Positions 51,012 to 60,102 of a stretch of 64,000 nucleotides of DNA are shown here, piece by piece. The first letter of the stretch is position 1; the number at the start of each line of letters is the position of its first letter. The notes below the pieces were generated by a model. That model made no database searches and was not told the DNA's origin. It saw nothing but the letters and a program-made list of their open reading frames with translations. The stretch is from Mayfieldus sp963781495 (GTDB lineage Bacteria > Actinomycetota > Thermoleophilia > Solirubrobacterales > 70-9), in the NCBI GenBank assembly GCA_963781495.1, contig CAWAFX010000002.1, positions 682,001 through 746,000 on the forward strand. The letters run 5' to 3'. Made by a program: the position numbers and the translations under genes.

Positions 51012-51098
51012 GAACTCTGGCCGTTAGAGGGACAGACAGGGCGCCTTTCCGCGCATAGCCTCACTACACGCAGTTCCAAGCAGTCAAAGGAGGTCGTC

Positions 51099-51677
51099 GT
51101 GGCAGAGACGCTTACGTTGAGGGGGGCTTTGGGTTGGCGGGGTCGTTCGAGGGTTAGCCGGATGCTGGCCGTCGGCCTGATTGCGGCATCCGCGGCCCTG
51201 CTGCCGGCCCTGGGATCGTTCGTGCCCCGGGCGACTGGGATCGGGATCTTCGGAGGCACCGCGCATGCGGCGTGCAAGTGGGACGGCAAGCCCGGGCCGG
51301 GCGGTGTCCCCAACATCTACGACCATTGGTATTTCAAGGCACAGGTCGTGTCGAACTTCTGCTACGACGGCAACCACGTGATCAGCCGCAATTCGGTCCC
51401 GAGCGGCAACGTGACCAGCCCGCTCGGCGTCCTCGCGGGCTACTTCCTCACCGAAACACATTGGGCTCTGAGCCAGTGCTACACGATCAACCACGTCTTC
51501 AACAGCAACTGCCTCACCCACCGCGAGTACAACATTTTCGATGGGCACGACGGTAGTCACCGCTCGATTTGCATCGAGACCCGCATCTACGGCAACGGCT
51601 ATCACCGCCGGCGCATAACCGAGACCGAGATCGACGCGTGCGGCGACGGCAACAGGCAGCCCTGGTGGTGGCTCTAG
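51099..51677 (+). CDS. Secreted Cys-rich protein, unknown
   Basis: 192 residues from GTG with an excellent Shine-Dalgarno (AAAGGAGGT, 5 nt upstream). A long signal peptide (hydrophobic stretch about residues 21-52, ending in GGTAHAA, an AxA-type cleavage site) precedes a mature part of about 135 residues with six Cys (CKWDG, NFCYDG, SQCYTI, SNCLTH, SICIE, DACGDG), consistent with three disulphides. Many Tyr, His and Asn, aromatic C-terminal PWWWL. No known motif recognised. Exported; role unknown. Confidence 0.75.
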   Translation: MAETLTLRGALGWRGRSRVSRMLAVGLIAASAALLPALGSFVPRATGIGIFGGTAHAACKWDGKPGPGGVPNIYDHWYFKAQVVSNFCYDGNHVISRNSVPSGNVTSPLGVLAGYFLTETHWALSQCYTINHVFNSNCLTHREYNIFDGHDGSHRSICIETRIYGNGYHRRRITETEIDACGDGNRQPWWWL

Positions 51678-51698
51678 CCAGGGCCTGAACGGGCCGAG

Positions 51699-52181
51699 CT
51701 AGGACGACTCCAGCGCCGCGGCCACCGCTGCGGCGCTCGAGTCGACCGCTTCGACGCCCGGCATCGCCGCCATCTCCCCCTCGCCCCGCGCGGTCCAGCT
51801 GCGCAGGGTGACCACCGGGCGGCCGAGCCGCCGCGCGAAGCCGATCTCGGCCAGCGTCCCCCAGGCGCCGCCGATCGCGATCACCGCTGCGCCGCTCGCC
51901 ACCACCGCCAGGTTGCGGGCCTGGCCGATCCCGGTGGCGACGACGTGGGTGCAGTGCGGGTTCGCGTCGGCCGGCGAGTCGGTGGGGACGATCCCGATCA
52001 CCGTGCCGCCGGCCTTCGCGGCCCCGCGCGAAGCGGCCTCCATCACCCCGCCCATGCCGCCGCAGACCAGCACCGCGCCGGCTTCGGCGAGCCCGCGTCC
52101 GACCTCCTCGGCCAGGGCCGCCAGCTCGGAATCCTGGGCGCAGTCACCGGAGCCGATCACCGAGACCTGGCGGGCGGTCAT
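51699..52181 (-). CDS. LOG-like (TIGR00725-type) nucleotide-binding protein
   Basis: 160 residues from ATG 52181, coupled to the upstream helicase by ATGA. Rossmann-type: VSVIGSGDC, VLVCGGMGGVMEAASRGAAKAGGTVIGI and AIGGAWGTLAEIGFARRL, a variant of the PGGxGTxxE motif of lysine decarboxylase-like (LOG) proteins. Such proteins hydrolyse or bind nucleotides. Not the true LOG cytokinin enzyme, as the motif differs. Role unknown. Confidence 0.8.
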   Translation of the reverse strand: MTARQVSVIGSGDCAQDSELAALAEEVGRGLAEAGAVLVCGGMGGVMEAASRGAAKAGGTVIGIVPTDSPADANPHCTHVVATGIGQARNLAVVASGAAVIAIGGAWGTLAEIGFARRLGRPVVTLRSWTARGEGEMAAMPGVEAVDSSAAAVAAALESS

Positions 52182-54469
52182 CCCCGCATCTGCCCCATCA
52201 GCTCCAGCGCCCCTTCCTTGTGCAGCGGCTCGTTGAGGTTTCCGCACTTGGGGCTCTGCACGCAGGAGGGACAGCCGTCGGCGCAGGGACATTCACCGAT
52301 CAGCCGCGCCGCGTCGCCGAGCAGGCGCTCGAACTCCTCGTAGCCACGCTCGGCGATCCCGACCCCACCGGGGTGGCCGTCGTAGACGAAGATCGTCGGG
52401 CTGCCGGTCTGCAGGTGGACGTTGGTCGAGAGCCCGCCGATGTCCCAGCGGTCGCACATCGCGATCAGCGGCAGGACCGCGATCTGGCCGTGCTCGGTCG
52501 CGTGCAGGGCGCCGAGCAGCACCTCGGGCGGCACCGAGTTGGCGACCCGGTCCGGCAGCACATACCAGAGCGCCTGGGTGAGGAAGTTCTGCTCCGGCAG
52601 CTCCAGGGAGACGATGTCGATCGGCTCGTGGTCGGTGAGGCTGACCCGCTGGAATGCGATCACCTGCTCGGTGACGGAGACGATCCCGAACGAGAGCTCG
52701 ACGCCGCTTGCTGTCGCGGCTCTGGCGTGGACCCGCTCGATGAATATCTCGGTCTCCTTCTTCGGCCGCGTGTAGAAGTCGCCGTCGAAGGGCACGACGA
52801 CCGCGCGGCGGGCGTCGACGTCGAGGCGCTCGACCTCGTAGGAGCGGCCGAGGTGCAGGTAGACCGCGCCCGGGGTGGATCGTCGTGAAGGCGCGCTCGG
52901 CCTCGACCAGGCCCAGCAGCTCGCCCGACTCGCGCTCGATCACCGCGATGCTGTCGGCCGAGGCCGAGCGCAGCGGGATCCGCGAAGCGGGAAAGCCGCT
53001 GCGGCGGGGCAAGAAGCGGCGCCCGCTGGCGCGCAGCTCACCGGCGGAGACGAGCCGCTCGGCTCGGCCGCGCCACTCGGGACCGAAGACGTCGTCGTCG
53101 GCCTCGGAGAGCGGCATCTCGTAGGCGGCGGCGATCAGGTGCTGTCCGAAGATCTGCTCGTTTTGCGTGGTCGAGGATCGCCGCCTCGACCGGGCGCTGG
53201 AGGAAATCCTCCGGGTGGCGGCAGAAGAACTGGTCGAGCGCGTCCTGGCCGGCGACGTAGAGGGCAAGCCCGCGGCTGCGCCGCCCCGCCCGGCCCCACA
53301 TCTGGCGCAGGCTGGCAACCGTGCCCGGGAAGGTGACGCAGATCGCCGCGTCGAGCTCGCCGACGTCGATCCCGAGCTCGAGCGCGTCGGTGGCGACTAC
53401 CGCCAGCAGCTCGCCGGCCGCCAGATCGGCCTCGATCCGGCGCCGCTGCTGCGGCGTGTAGCCGGCCCGGTAGGGGGCGATCCGCTGCGCCAGCTCGCCC
53501 TTGCCGTCGGCGGTGAGGCGGTCGCGGGTGAATCGCTGGATCAGCTCGATCCCGCGCCGGCTGCGCAGAAAGCAGATCGTCCGCACGCCGTGAGAGACGA
53601 GGTCGGCGAGCAGGTCGGCGGCCTCGGAGAGCGCCGAGCGCCGGGTCCCCGCCGCCTCGTCGATCAGCGGCGGGTTCCAGAGCGCGATGTCGCGACCGGC
53701 TCGCGGGGCGCCGTCGTCGTCGATCAGCAGGAACTGCTCGCCGGTCAGCCGCCCGGCCAGCTCGCGCGGGATTGGCGATCGTCGCCGAGGCCATCAGGAA
53801 GCGCGGCTCGGCGCCGTAGGCGCGGGCGGCGCGCCGCAGCCGCCGCAGCACGTTGGCGACGTGGGAGCCGAAGACGCCGCGGTAGGTGTGTGCCTCGTCG
53901 ACCACGACCCAGCCGAGATTGGCGAGGAAGTCGCCCCACTGCTTGTGATGAGGCAGCAGGCCGACGTGGAGCATGTCGGGGTTGGTGAGGACGAGGTTGT
54001 TGCGGCGCCGGATCGCCGGCCGCTCCTCGCGCGGGGTGTCGCCGTCGTAGATCGCCTCGCGCAGGCCCGGGGGCCGCAGCTCGGCCAGCTTGCGGGCCTG
54101 GTCCTGGGCCAGGGCCTTGGTCGGGTACAGGTAGAGCGCCCGCTGCTTGGGATCGCGGGCGATGCCGTCGAGGACCGGCAGGTTGAAGGCCAGCGACTTG
54201 CCCGAAGCGGTGCCGCTGGTGATGATCAGGTTCGACTCCGCCGAGGCCCGCAGCGCCTCGGCCTGATGCGAGTAGAGGCGCTCGATCCCGGCCGTTCGCA
54301 GCGCCTCGGCGAAGCCGGGGTCCAGGGAGGCGGGTAGCTTGGCGTGGCGGGCCCGGGTCGCGGTCTCGGCGCTCTCGGCGACCAACCGGCCGTCGCGGCG
54401 GCCGGGGTCCAGCGCGATCGCCCAGGAGGGGCCGAGAAGGCTCTTAGCCGGCGTCGCCGCTGCCCTCAC
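52178..54469 (-). pseudogene. DEAD/DEAH helicase with DUF1998-type zinc domain (MrfA/YprA-like), three frameshifts
   Basis: Concatenating three frame changes gives a complete superfamily 2 helicase: Walker A SGTASGKS, DEAH motif WVVVDEAHTYRG, SAT motif MASATIANP, helicase C domain with FLRSRRGIELIQRF and QMWGRAGRRS, and the C-terminal CPCADGCPSC zinc domain. MrfA-type helicases repair crosslinked DNA. Shifts lie near 53768 (after the SAT motif), 53160 (a run of four A) and 52872 (a run of four C); each is cured by dropping one base. Overlaps the folP-like gene at its 5' end and the LOG-like gene at its 3' end. Either decayed or misassembled. Confidence 0.8.
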
Positions 54470-55343
54470 CCCCCGCGATCCGGGCGGCGACGCGGACCGC
54501 CTGCAGGGCGCTGGCGTCGTGCAGGCGCAGCAGGTCGGCGCCCCCGGCTACTGCCAGCGCCACCGCGGCGGCGGTCGCCCACTCGCGCTCGGAGGCCGGG
54601 GCCCGCCCCTCCCAGGAGCCGGCCAGCACGGCGCCGAGAAAGTCCTTGCGCGACAGCGACACGTACAGCGGCCGCCCGAGCGCCCGCAGCTCGCCGAGAC
54701 GGGCGAGGACCGCGAGGTCGTCCTCGAGGCCGAGGTCGAAGTCGAGCCCGGGGTCGATCGCCATCTGCCCGGGGTCGACCCCACGCGCGACCGCCGCCTC
54801 GATGCGATCGGCGAACCAGGCCTGCAGGTGTGCGATGGGGTCGCCGTATCGGGGTACCGGGCGGTCCTGCCGCGGGGGTCCTTCGATGTGCATCAGCACC
54901 AGCCCGCATCCGCTCTCGGCGACGAGGTCGAACATCTGCGCCGAGCCGCCGCCGATGTCGTTGATCGCCACCGCCCCGGCCTCCAGCGCCCGCCGCGCGA
55001 CCTCGGGGTTGAAGGTGTCGGCCGATACGGGGACGCCGGACCCCGCCAGTCCCTGGATCGTGGGGATCAGGGCGCCGGCCTCGACCTCGGCCGGCACCGG
55101 CGGCCCGCTCCGGGCTGCCACCGCCCCGACGTCCAACATCTCGAACCCGTCCCGCACCAGTGAATGGCCATCCTCAATGCCCTGTTGGGAAGTGCCACTG
55201 CGTGACCCTTCCCACATCGAATCGCTGGTCACGTTGACGATCCCGACCGCGATCGGCTCGCTCCGATCCAGCGTCTGATCTTTAAGCCGCCAGCGCCACG
55301 ACCGCGGGTGGTGCGGCGAGTCCGGTTCCCGCTCCGCGCGCAC
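54444..55343 (-). CDS. Divergent dihydropteroate synthase homologue
   Basis: About 299 residues from GTG 55343; the frame stays open to 55592 but that part overlaps the HAD gene. The TIM-barrel motif reads AVGIVNVTSDSMWEG (versus GxxNVTPDSF), followed by MLDVGAVAARSGPPV where canonical enzymes have DIGGESTRPG, then SADTFNPEVARRALEAGAVAINDIGGG, LMHIEGPP and a C-terminal SLSRKDFLGAVL. The fold is clearly DHPS-like, but several substrate-binding residues differ, so it may be a FolP2-type paralogue. Downstream helicase overlaps by 26 nt. Confidence 0.8.
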   Translation of the reverse strand: MRAEREPDSPHHPRSWRWRLKDQTLDRSEPIAVGIVNVTSDSMWEGSRSGTSQQGIEDGHSLVRDGFEMLDVGAVAARSGPPVPAEVEAGALIPTIQGLAGSGVPVSADTFNPEVARRALEAGAVAINDIGGGSAQMFDLVAESGCGLVLMHIEGPPRQDRPVPRYGDPIAHLQAWFADRIEAAVARGVDPGQMAIDPGLDFDLGLEDDLAVLARLGELRALGRPLYVSLSRKDFLGAVLAGSWEGRAPASEREWATAAAVALAVAGGADLLRLHDASALQAVRVAARIAGGEGSGDAG

Positions 55344-55443
55344 AGGGGAGCACGGGCGGGGAGCGGACTCGCCGTGACAGGACCCGCGGCCGGGGAGGTT
55401 GGAGGCACGTGAGGACAAGGCCTGGCTACCGTAGCGAGCGGCG

Positions 55444-56253
55444 ATGGCCCTCAAGTGCGTGTACACCGATTTGGATGGGACCCTCTTGGGTCCCGGAGGG
55501 GGCCTGTTCCGGGGACCGGAGGGCGAGTTCTCGCTGATGCAGGCGCGGGCGCTGGAGGCCTGCCACCGGGCCGGGGTCGAGGTCGTGATCATGTCCGGGC
55601 GCCGCGAGGCGCAGGTGATGGAGGACGCGCGGCTGATCGGCCAGAGCAGCTACATCCACGAGGCCGGCTGCGCGGTCGTGATCGACGGCGAGACGACGCT
55701 TCTGACCGGCGAGATGGTCGTCGACGACGCGGGGACGCCCTACGAGAAGATCGCCGCGCGCGGGGTCCCGCAGCTCCTCTTCGACCACTTCGAACAGCTC
55801 GAGGACCACGCCCCCTGGCACAGCGGCCGCATCTACTCGCATCTGTTCCGGGGCGAGGTGGACGTCGCCGAGGCCAATCGCCTGCTGGAAGACAGGGGCC
55901 ACGGCGACCTGCGGCTGCTCGACAACGGCGCGATCAACACCAGGATGCCGGGGATCGAGATCGCCCACGCCTACCACCTGGTCCCGAGGCAGGTCAGCAA
56001 GGCGGGCGCGGTCGCCGCCCACATGCGGGCCCATGGCCATGCGCCCGCGGAGTGCATCGGAGTCGGCGACTCGCTCGAGGACCTCGAGGTCGCGACGGCG
56101 GTCGGCCGCTTCTTTCTCGTCGCCAACGGGCTGCAGCGCGACCCGGCGATGCGCGAGGCGCTACCGGCCTACGAGAACGTCACCGTCACCGAGGGAAGCA
56201 TGGGCGACGGCTTCTACGAGGCGGTCGTCTCGACCCTGGCCCGGCGCGAGTAG
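55444..56253 (+). CDS. HAD-IIB phosphatase
   Basis: 269 residues. Motif I YTDLDGTLLG, motif II VIMSGRREAQV, Lys in VSKAGAVAAHM and motif IV GVGDSLEDLEVA fit Cof/mannosyl-3-phosphoglycerate phosphatase-type sugar phosphatases with a C2B cap. Cytoplasmic. Divergent from the folP-like gene. Exact substrate unknown. Confidence 0.85.
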   Translation: MALKCVYTDLDGTLLGPGGGLFRGPEGEFSLMQARALEACHRAGVEVVIMSGRREAQVMEDARLIGQSSYIHEAGCAVVIDGETTLLTGEMVVDDAGTPYEKIAARGVPQLLFDHFEQLEDHAPWHSGRIYSHLFRGEVDVAEANRLLEDRGHGDLRLLDNGAINTRMPGIEIAHAYHLVPRQVSKAGAVAAHMRAHGHAPAECIGVGDSLEDLEVATAVGRFFLVANGLQRDPAMREALPAYENVTVTEGSMGDGFYEAVVSTLARRE

Positions 56254-56257
56254 AGGC

Positions 56258-57709
56258 TCAGGACTCGACCGGCTCCGCCACCCCGACCCGCGCCTCGTGG
56301 GGCTGGCGAATCAGGGTCGCCGCCATCACCGCGCCGATGACGCAGACGATCGCGCCGACGGTGAAGGCGAGCTGGTAGCCGTCGGTCAGAGCCGGCAGGT
56401 GGCCGGCGCCGGAGGCGATCTCCGAGTTGGTGTGCGAGGTGGCGAGGGTCGTCAGGGCCGCGAGGCCGAGCGCGCCCCCGGTCAGGCGCGAGGTGTTGAT
56501 CAGCCCCGAGGCCAGCCCGCTCTGGGCCGGCGGCACCCCTTGGACGGCGACGATGGTCCCCGGCACCAGCGAGGTGCCCATTCCGATCCCGGCCAGCACC
56601 CCGCCCGGCAGGACCTGGCCGAGGTAGTTGCCGTCGGGTTGGATCCCGGTCAGCAGCGCCAGGCCGGCGGCGGCGGTCAGCATCCCGGCGGTCAGCACCG
56701 CCCGCGGCCCGAAGCGCTGCACGAGGCCCGGTGCCCGGGTCGCGCTGATCGCGACCGCGAGGGTCATCGGCAGGAAGGCGATCCCGGTCTCCAGCGCGTC
56801 GTGATGAAGCGCCTCGTGCAGGTAGAGGGCGAGGAAGAACCACATCGCGAAGACGGCGCCGTAGAGCAGCATCACGATCAGGTTCGCGTAGCGCAGCAGC
56901 GGCAGGCGGAAGATGCGGAGCGGCATCAAGGGGACGCTCGCCAGTTTGCCCTCGACCAGCGCGAACAGCCCCAGCAGGGCGACGCCGCCCAGCAGCGGGA
57001 CAAGGACGCCGAGCGAGCCCCACCCAAGCACGTCCGAACGCACGATGCCGAAGGTGAGGGCGACCATTCCCCCGGTGACGAGCAGTGCCCCGGAGAGGTC
57101 GAAGTGGCGGTGGGTCGTATCGCTGGCGCCCTCGGGGATCAGCCTCCGCCCCGAGGCGATGACGCCGACCCCGATCGGGATGTTGACGAGGAAGATCGCC
57201 CGCCAGCCGAGGCTTTGGGTCAGGATCCCGCCGAGCAGCACGCCCGAGGTGCCGCCGAGCCCAGCCATCGCTCCCCAGATCCCGAGGGCGCGGTTTCGCA
57301 CCGACCCCTCGGCGAAGGAGGTGGTGAGGATGGCCAGCCCGGCGGCCGAGATGATCGCGCCGCCGACGCCCTGGACGGCGCGGGCGCTGATCAGGACCGT
57401 CGGCGAGGTCGCCAGGGCGCAGATCAGCGAGGCGGCGGAGAAGAGCATCGCGCCGCTGATGAACACCCGCCGGCGGCCGAGCAGGTCGGTGGCGCGACCG
57501 CCGAGCAGCAGGAAGCCGGCGAATGTGAGGGTGTAGGCGTTGACGACCCACTGCAGGCCGTCGGTCGAGAAGCCGAGGCCGTCGCGGATCGTCGGCAGGG
57601 CGACGTTGACGATCGAGACGTCGAGGATGACCATGAACTGCGCCAGGCAGATCATCAGCAAGAGCGAGTTCTGGCGCAGGAATGCGCGCGAGTCGCGAAC
57701 CGGGCTCAT
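56258..57709 (-). CDS. DHA2-family MFS multidrug exporter
   Basis: 483 residues with about 14 hydrophobic segments. Motif A GRATDLLGRRRVF, an antiporter-type motif C region and FLLLGGRATDLLG belong to the DHA2 (EmrB/QacA) drug:H+ antiporter family. The gene is translationally coupled (ATGA) to a 39-aa ORF and divergent from an ArsR-type regulator with a shared palindrome upstream, so it is probably induced by the exported compound. Confidence 0.9.
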   Translation of the reverse strand: MSPVRDSRAFLRQNSLLLMICLAQFMVILDVSIVNVALPTIRDGLGFSTDGLQWVVNAYTLTFAGFLLLGGRATDLLGRRRVFISGAMLFSAASLICALATSPTVLISARAVQGVGGAIISAAGLAILTTSFAEGSVRNRALGIWGAMAGLGGTSGVLLGGILTQSLGWRAIFLVNIPIGVGVIASGRRLIPEGASDTTHRHFDLSGALLVTGGMVALTFGIVRSDVLGWGSLGVLVPLLGGVALLGLFALVEGKLASVPLMPLRIFRLPLLRYANLIVMLLYGAVFAMWFFLALYLHEALHHDALETGIAFLPMTLAVAISATRAPGLVQRFGPRAVLTAGMLTAAAGLALLTGIQPDGNYLGQVLPGGVLAGIGMGTSLVPGTIVAVQGVPPAQSGLASGLINTSRLTGGALGLAALTTLATSHTNSEIASGAGHLPALTDGYQLAFTVGAIVCVIGAVMAATLIRQPHEARVGVAEPVES

Positions 57710-57825
57710 CGCCTCATCAGGTCGAGCAGATACGCGGCCTCGACGACCGCCGCGCGACGGTCGTCGCTCCAGGCGATCGCGGCGCCGGCGCCGCTCGTGC
57801 TCTTGGCTGTGGTCTTGGGATTCAT
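57706..57825 (-). CDS. 39-aa small protein coupled to the MFS gene
   Basis: Starts at ATG 57825 with AGG about 9 nt upstream and ends in TGA overlapping the MFS ATG as ATGA. The product ends with an amphipathic helix (DDRRAAVVEAAYLLDLMRR) after a polar N-terminus. The overlap suggests a leader ORF driving translation of the exporter or a small accessory protein. No family recognised; could be a chance ORF. Confidence 0.4.
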   Translation of the reverse strand: MNPKTTAKSTSGAGAAIAWSDDRRAAVVEAAYLLDLMRR

Positions 57826-57885
57826 TCGCTTACCTGGATACAACGTCGGGGGCTTGCAGTCCGTGACATTCGTTAAGTTGGGTGC

Positions 57886-57901
57886 TACGATGATCATCGT
57901 A
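57886..57901. promoter_or_regulatory. Palindromic operator between ArsR and MFS genes
   Basis: TACGATGATCATCGTA is a perfect 16-bp palindrome, placed in the intergenic region 34 bp before the ArsR start codon, with a related half-site (CGTATCATCGA) about 20 bp further. ArsR-type dimers bind such AT-centred inverted repeats, so it is the likely site for autorepression and control of the exporter. Confidence 0.65.
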
Positions 57902-57934
57902 CCATAAGTTCGAAGCTCGTCGTATCATCGAACC

Positions 57935-58240
57935 ATGACCCTTCACCACCCGGCAAAATCGGAGCTCGAGATGGCCGCCGTGCTGCACGCGCTCAGCGAC
58001 CCCCATCGACTCAAGATCGTCCGCCGCCTCGCCGCCGAGTCCGAGCCCTGCCGCTGCGGCAACTTCGACCTCGACGTCACCAAGTCGACGCTCACCCACC
58101 ACTTCCGCGTCCTGCGAGAGGCTGGGGTGATCGAGCAGCGTCAGGTCGGCACCGCGAGGATGAACTCGCTGCGCCGCGAGGATCTCGATCAGCGCTTCCC
58201 CGGCCTGCTTGACGCTGTCCTCGAATCGGTACCCGCCTAG
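57935..58240 (+). CDS. ArsR-family transcriptional repressor
   Basis: 101 residues, a winged-helix domain. MAAVLHALSDPHRLKIVRRL begins the fold and KSTLTHHFRVLREAGVIEQRQVG is the recognition helix plus wing. A Cys pair (EPCRCGNF) between helices resembles a metal or thiol site but lies outside the classical ELCVCDL position by only little, so metal or oxidant sensing is possible. Divergent from the exporter and separated by the palindrome, the standard layout of an ArsR-regulated efflux pair. Confidence 0.88.
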   Translation: MTLHHPAKSELEMAAVLHALSDPHRLKIVRRLAAESEPCRCGNFDLDVTKSTLTHHFRVLREAGVIEQRQVGTARMNSLRREDLDQRFPGLLDAVLESVPA

Positions 58241-58261
58241 CGAGCCCGCCTGCGCGGCGTC

Positions 58262-59923
58262 CTAGCCGTGGCCGTGGCCATTGCCGCCGCCGTTGCCGTT
58301 GCCATTGCCATCGGCGGGGGGCGGCGGGCTTGTGGGCCCGGCAGCGGCCGGATCCGCGGCGCCCTGGGGGGCGCCGGTCGCCGGCGTGACCGGAGGCTGC
58401 TTGGAAGGCTTCGGCGGCTTGGGGGGCTTCGGCGGCTTCGGGGTGCCGGTCTCGCCCGCGCTCTTCGCGTCGGTGCTCTTGGTGTGACCGGGGCTCGCGG
58501 ACGAGGAACCATGCGAGGAGCTCGACTTGCCGGAGCTCGCCTTGCCTGTGCTGGCCTGATCCGGGGCGGCGATCGAGGCGCCCTTCTTCGAAGACTTGCC
58601 GTGCGAGGCGCTGGACGTCGCTCCATCGCTTGCCGTCGAGCTGGAGCTGTCCTTGGCGGCCTTGTCGTGGCCCTTCGCCTTGCCGTTGGAGGTCGACCCG
58701 ACGCCCTTGGCCTTGCCGTTGGCGCTGTCCGGGTTGGCCTTGGCATTGCCGTGATCGGATTTCGCCTTGCCCTTCGGCTCCCCGTTGCCGGACTGGCCTG
58801 AGGTCTCGCTCGAGGCGGCGCCCGCGCTCGCGGCCGTGACGGCGGCGGCGCTGCCGGCCGGCGGTCCACCACCGGGCAGGGCGGCCGACGCCGACGGTGG
58901 GACCGTCAGCGGGCCGGTCGCCGAGGCGGCCAGGCCGAGGCCAAGCTTGGTCGAGAGCCGCTCGCCGGGGGCGGCGGCAGTCTGGGACAGGCTGGCCGAA
59001 GCCGGCACGGTCGCGGCGGTCGAGAAGCCAGGTGCGAGACCGGCAGGATCACCGGCGACCGCCGCCGGGACGTGGGCCGGCGGGCCCTTCGGCTCAGGCA
59101 TCCAGCCGCTGCGGGCGAAGGCCGATCCGCAGGCACCGACGCTGACGACCAGCAGCAGGGCAAAGAGCCTGCGAGCCCGGGTGGCAGTCGGTCGGAAGCC
59201 GTTGCTGGTCCGGCGCACCTCGAGCGAAAGCGACTCCAGGGCCTCGACGACCTCGGGATCGAACTGGGTGCCGGCACAGGACCGGATCTCGGCCAGTGCC
59301 TCGGCCGCCGGACGACCGGGGCGGTAGGCGCGGTCGGAGCGGATCGCGTGGAAGGCATCGGCGCAAAAGACGATCCGGCTCCCGATCGGGATCTCCTCGC
59401 CGGCGAGCCCGTCGGGATATCCGCGCCCGTCCCAGCGCTCGTGCGAGTGCCTGACCAGTCGCGCCGCTCCGCGCAGCTCCGGCACCGCGAGAAGGATCTG
59501 CTCGCCGACGATGGTGTGGCGGTGGATCGTCGCCCATTCATGGTCGTCCAGAGGGCCGGGCTTGTCGATCAGCTCGATCGGCACGCCGAGCTTGCCGATG
59601 TCGTGCAGGCGCGCCGCGACCATCAGGTCCTCGAGCTGCCGGGCGGAGAGCCCGAGCCGGCGCCCGATGCTTTCGGAGATCACGTCCACGTCGTCGGAGT
59701 GGTCGGCCGTCTCCAGCGAGCTCGACCGCAGGGTCGCCAGCGCAATGTCGACGGCCGCCCTGCGGGCGGCGCTTCGGGGATGCTCGTCCGCGAGCAGGCG
59801 GTGTTCGGTCGCGGCGGCGGCGATCGTGCCGCCCATGCGGGCGACGACGACATCCTCATCTATCAGGTCGGGCGGCGAACCCGTGGCCAGCCCGGGGGCG
59901 GACTCAAGGTTGAGCGGTGGCAT
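58262..59923 (-). CDS. HD-GYP protein with membrane anchor and long low-complexity extracellular tail
   Basis: 553 residues. The first about 240 form an HD-GYP domain: ARLHDIGKLGVP, HTIVGEQILL, HSHERWDGRGYPDGL (GYP) and FHAIRSDRAYRPG, all metal and GYP residues present, so c-di-GMP phosphodiesterase activity is possible. A hydrophobic stretch (LFALLLVVSVGACGSAFA) follows, then about 290 residues rich in Ser, Gly, Lys, Ala and Pro, including KPPKPPKPPKP and a Gly/Asn/His terminus. The order places the enzyme inside and the tail outside the cell. Convergent with the ArsR gene. Confidence 0.85.
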   Translation of the reverse strand: MPPLNLESAPGLATGSPPDLIDEDVVVARMGGTIAAAATEHRLLADEHPRSAARRAAVDIALATLRSSSLETADHSDDVDVISESIGRRLGLSARQLEDLMVAARLHDIGKLGVPIELIDKPGPLDDHEWATIHRHTIVGEQILLAVPELRGAARLVRHSHERWDGRGYPDGLAGEEIPIGSRIVFCADAFHAIRSDRAYRPGRPAAEALAEIRSCAGTQFDPEVVEALESLSLEVRRTSNGFRPTATRARRLFALLLVVSVGACGSAFARSGWMPEPKGPPAHVPAAVAGDPAGLAPGFSTAATVPASASLSQTAAAPGERLSTKLGLGLAASATGPLTVPPSASAALPGGGPPAGSAAAVTAASAGAASSETSGQSGNGEPKGKAKSDHGNAKANPDSANGKAKGVGSTSNGKAKGHDKAAKDSSSSTASDGATSSASHGKSSKKGASIAAPDQASTGKASSGKSSSSHGSSSASPGHTKSTDAKSAGETGTPKPPKPPKPPKPSKQPPVTPATGAPQGAADPAAAGPTSPPPPADGNGNGNGGGNGHGHG

Positions 59924-60102
59924 GAACCTTGCGTCGGCGCCTGCGTGCGCCGCTCAATACCCGGAAACGATGAAAAGTCCCCGACAGCGGGCTATTGGGG
60001 CCGGATCCTGGACGCATGTAGGGCAATCCCGAGCCCAAACCGTCTCCGGCGCCAGCGTCTACCATCGGCGGGCCACCCGTCCACCCGTCCAGGAAGGTCC
60101 CC

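Noticed and set aside
57830..58102. 90-aa minus-strand ORF over the ArsR gene
   Set aside because: Antisense to the winged-helix frame and without any motif.
58268..58801. Plus-strand ORFs opposite the HD-GYP tail
   Set aside because: They mirror the low-complexity tail; no ribosome site and no fold.
59924..60102. Possible c-di-GMP riboswitch before the HD-GYP gene
   Set aside because: I could not find conserved GEMM core elements in either direction.
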